Part shown: positions 56,496 to 64,000 of the stretch, piece by piece
How the letters are laid out: the number at the start of each line of letters is the position of its first letter
How positions within the stretch are numbered: position 1 is the stretch's first letter
Source of the DNA: Spirochaetota bacterium
GTDB lineage: Bacteria > Spirochaetota > Spirochaetia > Sphaerochaetales > Sphaerochaetaceae
Assembly (NCBI GenBank): GCA_023401595.1
Contig: JAEXDQ010000052.1
Coordinates: 1 to 64,000 of the forward strand
Length of the DNA stretch: 64,000 bases
Direction of reading: 5' to 3'
Program-made: the position numbers and the translations under genes
The notes under the pieces: model-generated
What the model was told of the DNA's origin: nothing
Databases searched by the model: none
What the model saw: the letters and a program-made list of their open reading frames with translations, nothing else

Positions 56496-56549
56496 GCCAC
56501 CGGACGCATCCGGTGGCTGAGAACCTCCGGATCGTCAGACGACCCGGAG
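56496..56549 (-). promoter_or_regulatory. Double hairpin between rplL and rpoB (attenuator-like)
   Basis: Nearest rplL: CTCCGG/CCGGAG with inner TCG/CGA (56525-56549). Next: a perfect 9-bp stem GCCACCGGA/TCCGGTGGC with a 4-nt loop (56496-56517). No long T run. The place matches the partial terminator known in E. coli, which lowers rpoBC against ribosomal proteins. Confidence 0.65.
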
Positions 56550-56583
56550 CAATTCATGTTTCTGTATCAAGAATGCAAACAAA

Positions 56584-56961
56584 CTATTTGATCTCGACGG
56601 TGCAACCGGCAGCCTCGAGTTTCTCCTTCATGCCGGCGGCCTCTTCCTTGGAGACGCCTTCCTTGACAGGCTTGTCGCCAGCTTCGACCAGATCCTTGGC
56701 TTCCTTGAGCCCAAGACCGGTGATAGCGCGGACTTCCTTGATGGCGGCGATCTTCTTCGCGGCGTCGACGGATTTGAGGATGACGGTGAACTCGGTCTGC
56801 TCCTCGACTTCTTCGACAGGACCAGCGGCGGCGGCAGGACCGGCGGCGACGGCAGCGGCGGCGGTGACGCCGAACTTGTCTTCCATCATCTTGATCAGTT
56901 CAGAGACTTCGAGAACAGTCATGTTCGCAATCGCTTCAATGATTTCTTCTTTCGTAGCCAT
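56584..56961 (-). CDS. rplL: 50S ribosomal protein L7/L12
   Basis: 125 aa stalk protein. The N-terminal dimer helix (EEIIEAIANMTVLEVSELIK) and Ala/Gly hinge precede the factor-binding domain KKIAAIKEVRAITGLGLKEA. Present as multiple dimers on L10, it recruits GTPase factors. 69 nt after rplJ, before the rpoB attenuator. Confidence 0.98.
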   Translation of the reverse strand: MATKEEIIEAIANMTVLEVSELIKMMEDKFGVTAAAAVAAGPAAAAGPVEEVEEQTEFTVILKSVDAAKKIAAIKEVRAITGLGLKEAKDLVEAGDKPVKEGVSKEEAAGMKEKLEAAGCTVEIK

Positions 56962-57030
56962 ATTATCTTCTCCTTAATAGAATATTGTTCAAACGGTCAT
57001 AGCAGGTTACTTGCTGAAGACTAAGACCGC

Positions 57031-57573
57031 TTAATTCGCTTCCGCGGGAGCTTCGGCGGCTGCCGGAGCGGCTCCCTGCTTCGATTCGACATAGGCCAGC
57101 AAAGTAGCGGCCAGCTTCTGGACGGGAGCCTTCATGGTCCCCATCAACGAGGAAATCAGCTCGAGCCTCGTCGGCAACTTGCTGTACGCCTCGATCTGCG
57201 CAGCGTCATAGAGATCACCGTCAACGATAGCGCCCTTCACGGTGAGGGGCGCGCCGCCCTTGGCAAACTCAAAGAGAATTTTGGCGACGGAGCCGGTTTC
57301 CTCTCCTTTCGTAAGCGCGACGGCGGTGGGGCCGACCATATGGGCCTCCGCGCCACCATGCTCAAGATCCTTGAAAGCGATCTTGGCGAAGCGGTTCTTG
57401 ACGACACGATATGCAGCTTCCTTCTTGCGAAGCTGATGGCGAAGGTCAGTGATCTGCTCGACGGTCAAGCCGCGGTAGTCGGTGAAGATATACCCGGTGT
57501 AATCGGCGAACTCGTCCTTGAGGGCTTTCACGGCCTCTTCCTTAGCCGGAGTGATGCGAGTCTGGTAATCCAT
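57031..57573 (-). CDS. rplJ: 50S ribosomal protein L10
   Basis: 180 aa. The rRNA-binding domain has FTDYRGLTVEQITDLRHQLR and YRVVKNRFAKIAFKDLE; the C-terminal helix (LISSLMGTMKAPVQKLAATL) binds L7/L12. The end is Ala/Glu-rich. 16 nt after rplA. Confidence 0.98.
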   Translation of the reverse strand: MDYQTRITPAKEEAVKALKDEFADYTGYIFTDYRGLTVEQITDLRHQLRKKEAAYRVVKNRFAKIAFKDLEHGGAEAHMVGPTAVALTKGEETGSVAKILFEFAKGGAPLTVKGAIVDGDLYDAAQIEAYSKLPTRLELISSLMGTMKAPVQKLAATLLAYVESKQGAAPAAAEAPAEAN

Positions 57574-57589
57574 AGTCTTCTACCTCCTA

Positions 57590-58282
57590 CTAGACGGTTG
57601 CAGCCGCGATTTCTTTCACATCCACATGGACGCCGGGGCCCATGCTTGAGGAAAGGGCGACGCTCTGGACGAAATCGCCCTTGGCGTCACTCGGCTTCTT
57701 ACGGACGATTTCCTTGACAATGGCGGCTGCGTTCTCGCTTACCAAAGCAGGATCCATGGAGACCTTGCCGATGGCGAGGTGAACGACACCGGTCTTGTCG
57801 GAACGGAATTCGACACGTCCCTTGCGCAATTCAGCCAGCGCACCCTTGAGGTCGAACGTAACGGTCTGCGTCTTGGGGTTCGGCATCAATCCGCGACGAC
57901 CGAGGATAGGACCGAGACGTCCGACGTCCTTCATCATGTCGGGGGTCGCTACCGCGATGTCGAAATCCATCCAACCGCCGCGAATCTTCTCGATCAGATC
58001 GTTGTCGCCGACATAGGTGGCGCCGGCTTCCCTGGCCTCGTCGGCCTTTTCCGCCTTGGCGAAAACCAAGATGCGCTTTTCAGCGGAGAACTGATTGGGA
58101 AGGACTACCGTATCACGCACGCTCTGGCTCTTCTTCAAAGTGAGGCTCACTGAGAGTTCAACAGTCTCGTCGAACTTTGCGAAAGCGCAGTTCTTGACGA
58201 TCTGAGCGGCCTCGGCGAAGGAATAAGTCTTCTCGCGGTCGTACTTCTTTACTGCTTCAAGATACTTCTTACCGTGCTTCAT
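57590..58282 (-). CDS. rplA: 50S ribosomal protein L1
   Basis: 230 aa mobile-stalk protein. Diagnostic VATPDMMKDVGRLGPILGRR followed by GLMPNPKTQTVT. In E. coli L1 represses its own operon; the L1 site would lie upstream of rplK but was not located. One base after rplK. Confidence 0.98.
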   Translation of the reverse strand: MKHGKKYLEAVKKYDREKTYSFAEAAQIVKNCAFAKFDETVELSVSLTLKKSQSVRDTVVLPNQFSAEKRILVFAKAEKADEAREAGATYVGDNDLIEKIRGGWMDFDIAVATPDMMKDVGRLGPILGRRGLMPNPKTQTVTFDLKGALAELRKGRVEFRSDKTGVVHLAIGKVSMDPALVSENAAAIVKEIVRKKPSDAKGDFVQSVALSSSMGPGVHVDVKEIAAATV

Positions 58283-58283
58283 A

Positions 58284-58715
58284 TTACTTCTCCACCTCTA
58301 CACCCATGCTTCTGGCGGTACCGGCGATGATTTTCTTCGCGGCCTCGATATCATTCGCATTCAGGTCGGGCATCTTGGTCTGGGCGATTTCAGTGAGCTG
58401 AGCCTGGCTGAGCTTGCCGACCTTCTGCTTGTTGGGAACGCCGCTGGCAGTCTGAAGACCAAGGGCCTTCTTGATAAGAACCGCGGCGGGGGGGGTCTTC
58501 AGGATGAACGTGAAGCTCTTGTCCTGATAGATAGTAATGACGACGGGAACGATCAGTCCAGCTTCAAACCCTTTGGTCTTTTCATTGAACTGCTGGACAA
58601 ACTGGGGGGCGCTGACACCATGAGGGCCAAGTGCGGGACCCACTGGGGGCGCCGGCGTAGCCTTCTGGGCAGGACACTGCAATTTGACAATCGCAGTCAC
58701 CTTTTTCTTTGCCAT
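58284..58715 (-). CDS. rplK: 50S ribosomal protein L11
   Basis: 143 aa. Pro-rich N-terminal domain (CPAQKATPAPPVGPALGPHG) and C-terminal rRNA-binding domain ending AGTARSMGVEVEK. It forms the GTPase-associated centre. AAGGAG precedes the ATG. 221 nt after nusG; that spacer has no gene or convincing promoter. Confidence 0.98.
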   Translation of the reverse strand: MAKKKVTAIVKLQCPAQKATPAPPVGPALGPHGVSAPQFVQQFNEKTKGFEAGLIVPVVITIYQDKSFTFILKTPPAAVLIKKALGLQTASGVPNKQKVGKLSQAQLTEIAQTKMPDLNANDIEAAKKIIAGTARSMGVEVEK

Positions 58716-58936
58716 TGTTTTTCTCCTTACGCGGCCGATCTGGTCTGAGTTGACCGAAACATTCGGATCGCCGCGCTGGTAATAACGCCTGTCATACGAT
58801 CAGGCTCCCACCTTCCCGAACAAAATCCGGGGAGGAGTAATAACACGAACTGGATGGACGAATGTAAAAAAACGTTCGGCAGAGGATATCCGTCCTCCGC
58901 GAAGTCGCCTGACGGACGCTACGTCCCAGTATCTCG

Positions 58937-59494
58937 TCAGATTTTTTCGACTTGCAGGAAATCGACTTCGACAGGCGTTGAACGTCCGAATATCCCGACG
59001 GAAACCCGGAGCCTCGCCTTTTCAAGGTTGACTTCCTCGATCGCGCCGGTGAAGGTCTCGAACGGGCCTTCGACGATGCGGACTTGTTCCCCGACGGAGA
59101 AGGTCTGCTTGGGCTTGAACACTTTTTCGGTTTTGATGTCGCCGGTCTTCTGGAAAATACCTTTGACCTCGTCTGCGGTCAGCGGCTGCGGCTTTACACC
59201 TTCCATCGCACTGACGAAACCGGTGACGCCCTGGATCCTCTTGATATGGGAACACCAGATCTTCCAACTATGCTCCGGCAAGTCAAGCTCGACCAGAATA
59301 TAGCCGGGAAGAATCTTGCGCTTTACATCGCGTTTGACGCCATCCTTGACTTCCACGACAGTCTCGAACGGAACCTTCACATCGGTGCAGACTTCACGAA
59401 AATCGGCATCCGTCTCCATCATCTTGCGGAGGATGCGTTCGATCTTCTGCTCATAGCCGGAATAAGTATGTACTACGTACCAACCTTTTGCCAT
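58937..59494 (-). CDS. nusG: Transcription termination/antitermination factor NusG
   Basis: 185 aa. NGN domain (KGWYVVHTYSGYEQKIERIL) and C-terminal KOW domain (FSVGEQVRIVEGPFETFTGA). It binds RNA polymerase and couples it to ribosomes or Rho. The family block GYILVEL is present. 10 nt after secE. Confidence 0.97.
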   Translation of the reverse strand: MAKGWYVVHTYSGYEQKIERILRKMMETDADFREVCTDVKVPFETVVEVKDGVKRDVKRKILPGYILVELDLPEHSWKIWCSHIKRIQGVTGFVSAMEGVKPQPLTADEVKGIFQKTGDIKTEKVFKPKQTFSVGEQVRIVEGPFETFTGAIEEVNLEKARLRVSVGIFGRSTPVEVDFLQVEKI

Positions 59495-59504
59495 GACACC
59501 TGTC

Positions 59505-59684
59505 CTAGAAAATAAGGTAGAGGCCCCGCAGCAGGAGGAAATCCACCAAACCGAGGACGACAGCGAAAATCAAGGTGGAGACAAGAACGACCTTGGTAGA
59601 GGAAATTACAGTCTCACGAGACGGCCATACGACCTTCTTCAGCTCGAGATGTGACTCCTTGAAATATTTGATCAACTTTTTCAT
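59505..59684 (-). CDS. secE: Protein translocase subunit SecE
   Basis: 59 aa minimal SecE: an amphipathic helix (YFKESHLELKKVVWPSRETV) and one transmembrane segment (VLVSTLIFAVVLGLVDFLLL). It clamps SecY. ATG 59684 follows AAGGGTGG; the longer frame upstream is not family-like. Confidence 0.95.
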   Translation of the reverse strand: MKKLIKYFKESHLELKKVVWPSRETVISSTKVVLVSTLIFAVVLGLVDFLLLRGLYLIF

Positions 59685-59775
59685 GTGCAACCACCCTTCA
59701 TAGTGCCGGATCCACCACGCCTTCGCATGAGCGGCTCCGTATCTCAACCGTCAGGCAAGTACGCCAAGAAGCAGA

Positions 59776-59849
59776 CAGGCCAGGTAGGATTCGAACCTAC
59801 AACATCCGGTTTTGGAGACCAGCGCTCTAGCCGTTGGAGCTACTGACCT
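59776..59849 (-). tRNA. trpT: tRNA-Trp (CCA anticodon)
   Basis: 74 nt. The 7-bp acceptor AGGTCAG/CTGGCCT, a standard D arm, anticodon loop CTCCAAA and TTCGAAT T loop are visible. CCA is not encoded. It sits between rpmG and secE, a common bacterial arrangement. Confidence 0.95.
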
Positions 59850-59881
59850 ATTTGCTTCTCGCATACAAGCCCTTTCGGACT

Positions 59882-60061
59882 TTATTTGATTTTTGTCTCG
59901 CGGTGCAAGGTGTGCTTATGCTCGAACGGACAATACTTGCTCAGTTCAAGCTTTCCGGGGGTATTACGGCGGTTCTTCTCCGTGGTGTAGTTCTTCCGCT
60001 TGCATTCAGTACACTGCAGGGCGATCTTCTCAACCGGTCCCTTTTTCTTCGCGTTTGCCAT
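59882..60061 (-). CDS. rpmG: 50S ribosomal protein L33
   Basis: 59 aa. One CxxC remains (CTECKRKNYTTEKNRRNTPG); the second pair is reduced to a single Cys (KYCPFEHKHT), so zinc binding is doubtful. ATG 60061 follows GAGGAG by 8 nt; the frame further upstream is not conserved and overlaps the tRNA-Thr region. Between two tRNA genes. Confidence 0.96.
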   Translation of the reverse strand: MANAKKKGPVEKIALQCTECKRKNYTTEKNRRNTPGKLELSKYCPFEHKHTLHRETKIK

Positions 60062-60126
60062 ACTCATAACTCCTCGGCGACTGGCGCCGTACAAAACTAC
60101 CCGCCGGGCGGGTAAGAAAAAAAAAG

Positions 60127-60199
60127 AGCCTCCGAGCGGATTTGAACCGCTGACCCCCACCTTACCATGGTGGTGCTCTACCGACTGAGCTACAGAGGC
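60127..60199 (-). tRNA. thrT: tRNA-Thr (GGT anticodon)
   Basis: 73 nt. Acceptor GCCTCTG/CGGAGGC (one wobble), anticodon stem CCACC/GGTGG with loop ATGGTAA, T loop TTCAAAT. CCA is not encoded. First gene of the rpmG-secE-nusG transcript. Confidence 0.95.
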
Positions 60200-60256
60200 G
60201 TACGCACTTCACTAGGACATACCTGTCGGGCGGTAAGCCTGCAACATGCAGAAGCC

Positions 60257-60285
60257 AAAGTACCAAATAGAATTCCTTTTGTCAA
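60257..60285 (-). promoter_or_regulatory. Promoter upstream of tRNA-Thr
   Basis: On the minus strand a perfect TTGACA, 17 nt, then TACTTT (weak -10). The predicted start is about 50 nt before the tRNA. Confidence 0.6.
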
Positions 60286-60614
60286 TATCCCCCATTCACT
60301 TTTTGACGCCGGCAAGACGACGCGACGCACCATCTACGTCAAGATGGTGGAAATCCATTGGAAAAACATGCTACGATAATAAATAATCTTTGTCCGACCG
60401 GTCTGGAAAAGCCATAGCCTTTCATCCTTCGCTTCGCCGCGAACGCCAGCCGTCGCCGGATCGCGCCGTCTCGCCGGGGATTCCCGATGGAAACCTCGAT
60501 TTCCACGAGCGTTCCATCCGTCTTTACGTAGTCCCCGTCCCCCTCATTCTATGAGAAACAGGATCCGAGCGATGGCGGAATCAAAGAATTCCCGTATACG
60601 AAGGAGATTGAAAC
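60286..60614. other. Gap before the NTF2-like gene
   Basis: 329 bp. A minus-strand stretch at about 60376-60548 stays open without a start codon (around VEIEVSIGNPRRDG); I cannot tell a relic from chance. No other feature seen. Confidence 0.4.
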
Positions 60615-61121
60615 ATGGACGGAAGCCACCTGAACATCCACGTCATACCGCAGATGGAACGAGGAGACTGGCGTGACCGGACCCATCGTCGCCATACGGA
60701 GGGAGCGAAACGCACCCGTGTCGTCAGGCGGTTCTGGAGCGAATTCGACCGAGCCAACTGGGACGCCCTGCGACGGTTCTTCACCGATGACGGCTACGTG
60801 GATTGGGTCTGTACCAGGGAACGGTTCACCGTCGGGGAGTTCATCGAAGTCATGAAAGCCTATCCAGGGGAGAACCGCCTTGTCACGTTGCAGAGGCTGG
60901 AAACGGCCGGCAACAGGATCGTTACGGCGACTGAAATGCGACAACCCCGCACCGGCAGGCTCCATCACGCCGTCACGTTCTTCACCTTCACCGCGGACAG
61001 GATTCACTCCATAGTCGAATACCGTACCGACGGGCAGGATATCCCGCCGTGGAGGAAGGAAACAGGAGCCGGCGTACCGATGCCGGCGCAGCAATCCCTT
61101 GCGATAAGAAATACGCAATGA
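60615..61121 (+). CDS. NTF2/SnoaL-like protein
   Basis: 168 aa. After about 35 basic residues comes a single SnoaL-like cone fold: VVRRFWSEFDRANWDALRRF, FTDDGYVDWVC, VTFFTFTADRIHSIVEYRTD. Such proteins are small-molecule binders or isomerases, or have no known activity. AAGGAG precedes the ATG, supporting the long N-terminus. It stands alone upstream of glgP, which has its own promoter. Confidence 0.8.
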   Translation: MDGSHLNIHVIPQMERGDWRDRTHRRHTEGAKRTRVVRRFWSEFDRANWDALRRFFTDDGYVDWVCTRERFTVGEFIEVMKAYPGENRLVTLQRLETAGNRIVTATEMRQPRTGRLHHAVTFFTFTADRIHSIVEYRTDGQDIPPWRKETGAGVPMPAQQSLAIRNTQ

Positions 61122-61134
61122 CACAATCCCGACA

Positions 61135-61163
61135 TTGTATCTACCGCTTTTTATGTATATAGT
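61135..61163 (+). promoter_or_regulatory. glgP promoter
   Basis: TTGTAT, 17 nt, TATAGT. A CCGCT/AGCGG inverted repeat brackets the -10 box. The leader would be about 120 nt and has a GCCGTT/AACGGC hairpin before the Shine-Dalgarno. Confidence 0.7.
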
Positions 61164-61288
61164 ATAGACAGCGGATATGGTAAGGAGGGCGTTTCCTGAC
61201 TATCAGGAGACGATGCAATATCCGACGGTACTGTAAGATATCATCCAAACAGCCGTTGCAGGAAACGGCAACAAGGAGTCCAGAGCCT

Positions 61289-63913
61289 ATGCAGACAGGA
61301 CAACAAACGAGATTCGGCCACACTTCCGCCGATATCGCGCAAGACTTCGCGGAACATTTGAAATATTCGCTTGACGCCGACGTCTACCACACCACGCCGG
61401 AGGGTCGCTATACGGCGCTCGCCTACGCCATCAGGGACCGGATCATCCATCAATGGGATATCAGCCGGAAGACCCAGCGCGCGGCGAACACAAAACGGGT
61501 CTATTACCTTTCGCTTGAATTTCTGATGGGCCGGGCGATGACGAACAACATCATCAACATGAATCTTGAAAAGGAAGTCGGCGAAGCCATGAGCGAACTC
61601 GGCTACCGTTATGAGGACCTCGCCGACGTGGAGCCGGACGCGGGTCTCGGCAACGGCGGGCTCGGCAGACTCGCCGCCTGTTTCCTTGATTCCCTCGCGA
61701 CACTCGAGCTGCCCGCATATGGTTACGGCATCCGCTACAACTATGGGATATTCCGTCAGCAAATCAGAAACGGCTGGCAGGTCGAGCAACCCGACAACTG
61801 GCTCAGGGACGGGAATCCTTGGGAAATCCAGCGTCCGGACCTGGTCTATCCCGTCCATTTCCATGGCGAGGTCAAGATGATCAGGGAAAACGGCCGGGAC
61901 TATTTCAAATGGATCAACACCGAACAGATCAACGGGATGGCATACGACATGCCGATCATCGGCTATGGCGGGAATACGGTCAATACGCTCCGGCTATGGA
62001 GCGCGAAGGCACCCGAGGAGTTCAACTTCCAGGAGTTCAACGAAGGGGACTACACCGAGGCGGTACGGGCGAAGGTCTCCGCAGAGAACCTCAGCCAGGT
62101 ACTCTACCCCAACGACACCCTGTACATGGGCAAGGAGCTGCGTCTGAAGCAGCAGTATTTCTTCGTAGCCTGTTCCCTGGCGGACATCGTCCGTCGTTTC
62201 AAACGTCAGAATCTCGCATGGAATCATTTCCCCGATTTCGCGGCCATCCAGTTGAACGATACGCATCCTTCCCTTTCAATTCCTGAGATGATGAGGATAC
62301 TGATCGACCAGGAAGAGCTTGAATGGGATGAGGCGTGGGACATCACCCAGAAGGTCATGGGCTATACGAACCATACCCTGATGCCGGAGGCGTTGGAAAA
62401 ATGGCCGTTGCCGATGCTTCAGTCGATCCTCCCCCGCCATATGCAGATCATCTTCGAAATCAACCACAGGTTCCTGCAGAAGGCGGTCTCGTTCTTCCCC
62501 CTCCAGCCCCAGCAGCTGAGCAAGGTGAGCATCATCGAGGAATCGAACCCGAAACAGGTCCGCATGGCGAACCTGTCGATCATCGGCAGCCATTCGACCA
62601 ACGGCGTGGCGGCGCTCCATTCAGAACTACTCAAGACCACCATGTTCCCTGAGTTCAACTTGATTTTCCCCAACCGGTTCAACAACAAGACGAACGGGAT
62701 CACCCAGCGCAGGTGGCTGCTTGACGCGAACCCGCTTCTCGCCGCGAAGATCACCGAGGCCATCGGAGACGGTTGGCTCACCGACTACAGCCAGATTTCG
62801 AAGCTTGCTCCGTTTGCCGACGATGCTACGTTCCGCGCTGATTTCGCACAGATCAAACATCGAGACAAGATCGTAGCGACAGATTTCCTCCGCAAGGACT
62901 GCGGGCTGACGGTCGATCCCAACACGATGTTCGATGTCCAGGTCAAGCGAATCCACGAATACAAGAGGCAGTTCCTCAACGCTCTCAACATCCTTCTCGT
63001 CTACAACAGGCTCAAGGAGGACAAGAAGTTCTCCCAGTCGTTCCCGCCAATGACATTCCTTTTCGGAGGCAAGGCGGCTCCTGGATACGTCAACGCGAAG
63101 CTCATTATCAAATTCATCAACAATATCGCAAAGGTCATAAACGCAGACAAGGACGTGAATGACAAGCTCCGCGTATTGTTCATGCCAAACTACCGGGTCA
63201 CCATGGCAGAACGAATCATTCCCGCCACAGATCTTTCCGAGCAGATTTCCACCGCGGGGACCGAGGCGTCAGGTACCGGCAACATGAAGTTCATGTGCAA
63301 CGGCGCTTTGACGATCGGGACGATGGACGGCGCGAACGTAGAGATAGCGGAAGAGGTCGGCAAGGAGAACATGTTCATCTTCGGTCATTCCGAGGAGGAG
63401 ATCGCTTCGATGCGAGCTACCTACGATCCGTATTCGTGGGTCATCAACGATCCGGAGGTCAAACGTGTCGTCGATCTGATCGTCTCAGGTTACTTCAACG
63501 TGAACGAGCCGAACATCTTCGAGCCGCTACGCCGCGCTTTGTTCGACCAAGGGGACAAATACTTCCATTTCGCCGATCTGCGCGATTATGCGGACGTCCA
63601 TGCGAAGGCCCGCCAGCTCTACTTCTCCGACCAGGAGGACTGGAACCGCAAGGCGATCCTCAATATCGCGGCGTCGGGCAAGTTCTCGTCCGACCGGACG
63701 ATCCTCGACTACGCCAACGATATCTGGCATATCAAGCCGTGCCATGTCGAACTCGATACGAGCAGCGATACTGTCTTGGCCGACGCCCGCAATCCGGAGG
63801 TCCTGGTTTCCGAAGGCGATTTTGGTCTATCTACGGTGGCCAAAACAAAAAAAGGTTCGAAGCAAACTTCACAGACCAGCGCCAAGACGTCTACGAAGAA
63901 GGTTTCAAAATAA
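61289..63913 (+). CDS. glgP: Glycogen/maltodextrin phosphorylase
   Basis: 874 aa pyridoxal-phosphate enzyme that releases glucose-1-phosphate from alpha-glucans. Conserved YYLSLEFLMGRAMTNN, DAGLGNGGLGRLAACFLDSL and the cofactor site EASGTGNMKFMCNGAL (Lys667). The length is slightly above the family because of a Lys/Thr/Ser-rich tail of about 35 residues (QTSQTSAKTSTKKVSK). ATG 61289 follows AAGGAG; a TTG eleven codons earlier is less likely. No other glycogen gene is in view. Confidence 0.97.
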   Translation: MQTGQQTRFGHTSADIAQDFAEHLKYSLDADVYHTTPEGRYTALAYAIRDRIIHQWDISRKTQRAANTKRVYYLSLEFLMGRAMTNNIINMNLEKEVGEAMSELGYRYEDLADVEPDAGLGNGGLGRLAACFLDSLATLELPAYGYGIRYNYGIFRQQIRNGWQVEQPDNWLRDGNPWEIQRPDLVYPVHFHGEVKMIRENGRDYFKWINTEQINGMAYDMPIIGYGGNTVNTLRLWSAKAPEEFNFQEFNEGDYTEAVRAKVSAENLSQVLYPNDTLYMGKELRLKQQYFFVACSLADIVRRFKRQNLAWNHFPDFAAIQLNDTHPSLSIPEMMRILIDQEELEWDEAWDITQKVMGYTNHTLMPEALEKWPLPMLQSILPRHMQIIFEINHRFLQKAVSFFPLQPQQLSKVSIIEESNPKQVRMANLSIIGSHSTNGVAALHSELLKTTMFPEFNLIFPNRFNNKTNGITQRRWLLDANPLLAAKITEAIGDGWLTDYSQISKLAPFADDATFRADFAQIKHRDKIVATDFLRKDCGLTVDPNTMFDVQVKRIHEYKRQFLNALNILLVYNRLKEDKKFSQSFPPMTFLFGGKAAPGYVNAKLIIKFINNIAKVINADKDVNDKLRVLFMPNYRVTMAERIIPATDLSEQISTAGTEASGTGNMKFMCNGALTIGTMDGANVEIAEEVGKENMFIFGHSEEEIASMRATYDPYSWVINDPEVKRVVDLIVSGYFNVNEPNIFEPLRRALFDQGDKYFHFADLRDYADVHAKARQLYFSDQEDWNRKAILNIAASGKFSSDRTILDYANDIWHIKPCHVELDTSSDTVLADARNPEVLVSEGDFGLSTVAKTKKGSKQTSQTSAKTSTKKVSK

Positions 63914-63941
63914 CACCACAGAACAAATCACGATAGCTCCA

Positions 63942-63965
63942 AGGCCGCCTCGAATGAGGCGGCCT
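63942..63965 (+). terminator. Hairpin after glgP
   Basis: Perfect 10-bp stem AGGCCGCCTC/GAGGCGGCCT with a 4-nt loop, 29 nt after the stop. The T run is weak. Confidence 0.65.
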
Positions 63966-63970
63966 CTTCA

Positions 63971-64000
63971 GGCTCAATCTAGGCTCAATCTAGGCTCAAT
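63971..64000. repeat. 11-bp tandem repeat (GGCTCAATCTA)
   Basis: 2.7 copies reach the window end and may continue beyond it. Confidence 0.85.

Noticed and set aside
58716..58936. T7 run after nusG as a terminator
   Set aside because: The nearest stem ends about 20 nt before the T run, so it does not form a standard terminator.
60376..60548. Open minus-strand stretch around VEIEVSIGNPRRDG
   Set aside because: No start codon and no recognised family; could be chance in GC-rich DNA.

Overview
The window looks like chromosomal DNA of a free-living or gut spirochaete, most likely near Sphaerochaetaceae. This is an inference from several signs. There is a membrane-anchored coiled-coil protein of the spirochaete SpiroCoCo type. 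Two periplasmic binding proteins end their signal peptides with the same FANGGKE segment. A DUF3798-type ABC importer is present. RpoB carries Asn at the E. coli 531 position, a known spirochaete trait linked to natural rifamycin resistance. fusA is absent from the str locus. Base composition is moderately GC-rich, and nearly all the housekeeping genes lie on the minus strand.

Layout. 1-2041: a heptamer tandem repeat and a Wzi-like outer-membrane barrel gene. 2133-8037: a five-gene DUF3798 ABC importer operon with its own promoter, an intercistronic hairpin after the binding-protein gene, and a strong terminator. 8176-9552: rlmB and a frameshifted remnant of a small secreted protein. 9710-13841: grpE-dnaK-dnaJ, with no CIRCE element but with an inverted repeat filling the promoter spacer. 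14231-20411: an overlapping operon ptsI-der-HAD phosphatase-SpiroCoCo. 20524-24402: a GerMN protein, then the rny-ymdB-tlyA operon. 24594-31115: a carbohydrate island with a DUF5107/TPR protein, a binding protein with two permeases, and a divergent AraC regulator. Just after the regulator lies the degraded C-terminus of a second binding protein.

31207-60285 is almost entirely translation and transcription machinery on the minus strand. Read 5' to 3' it runs tRNA-Thr, rpmG, tRNA-Trp, secE, nusG, rplK, rplA, rplJ, rplL, rpoB, rpoC, rpsL, rpsG. A plus-strand nitroreductase gene then interrupts it where fusA usually lies. It resumes with tuf, S10, spc and alpha genes down to rpoA and rplQ. The tuf block has its own promoter, a leader of about 315 nt with a 5'-terminal hairpin, and a dyad touching the tuf Shine-Dalgarno. 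Intercistronic hairpins separate rplL from rpoB and rpoC from rpsL.

60615-64000 holds an NTF2-like protein gene, glycogen phosphorylase with a clear promoter and hairpin terminator, and an 11-bp tandem repeat at the window edge. No CRISPR array, insertion sequence, phage module or rRNA gene is visible. The best leads are the binding-protein relic at 31004, the tuf leader, the promoter-spacer inverted repeat of the heat-shock operon, two candidate leaderless genes, and the in-frame minisatellite in the coiled-coil gene.
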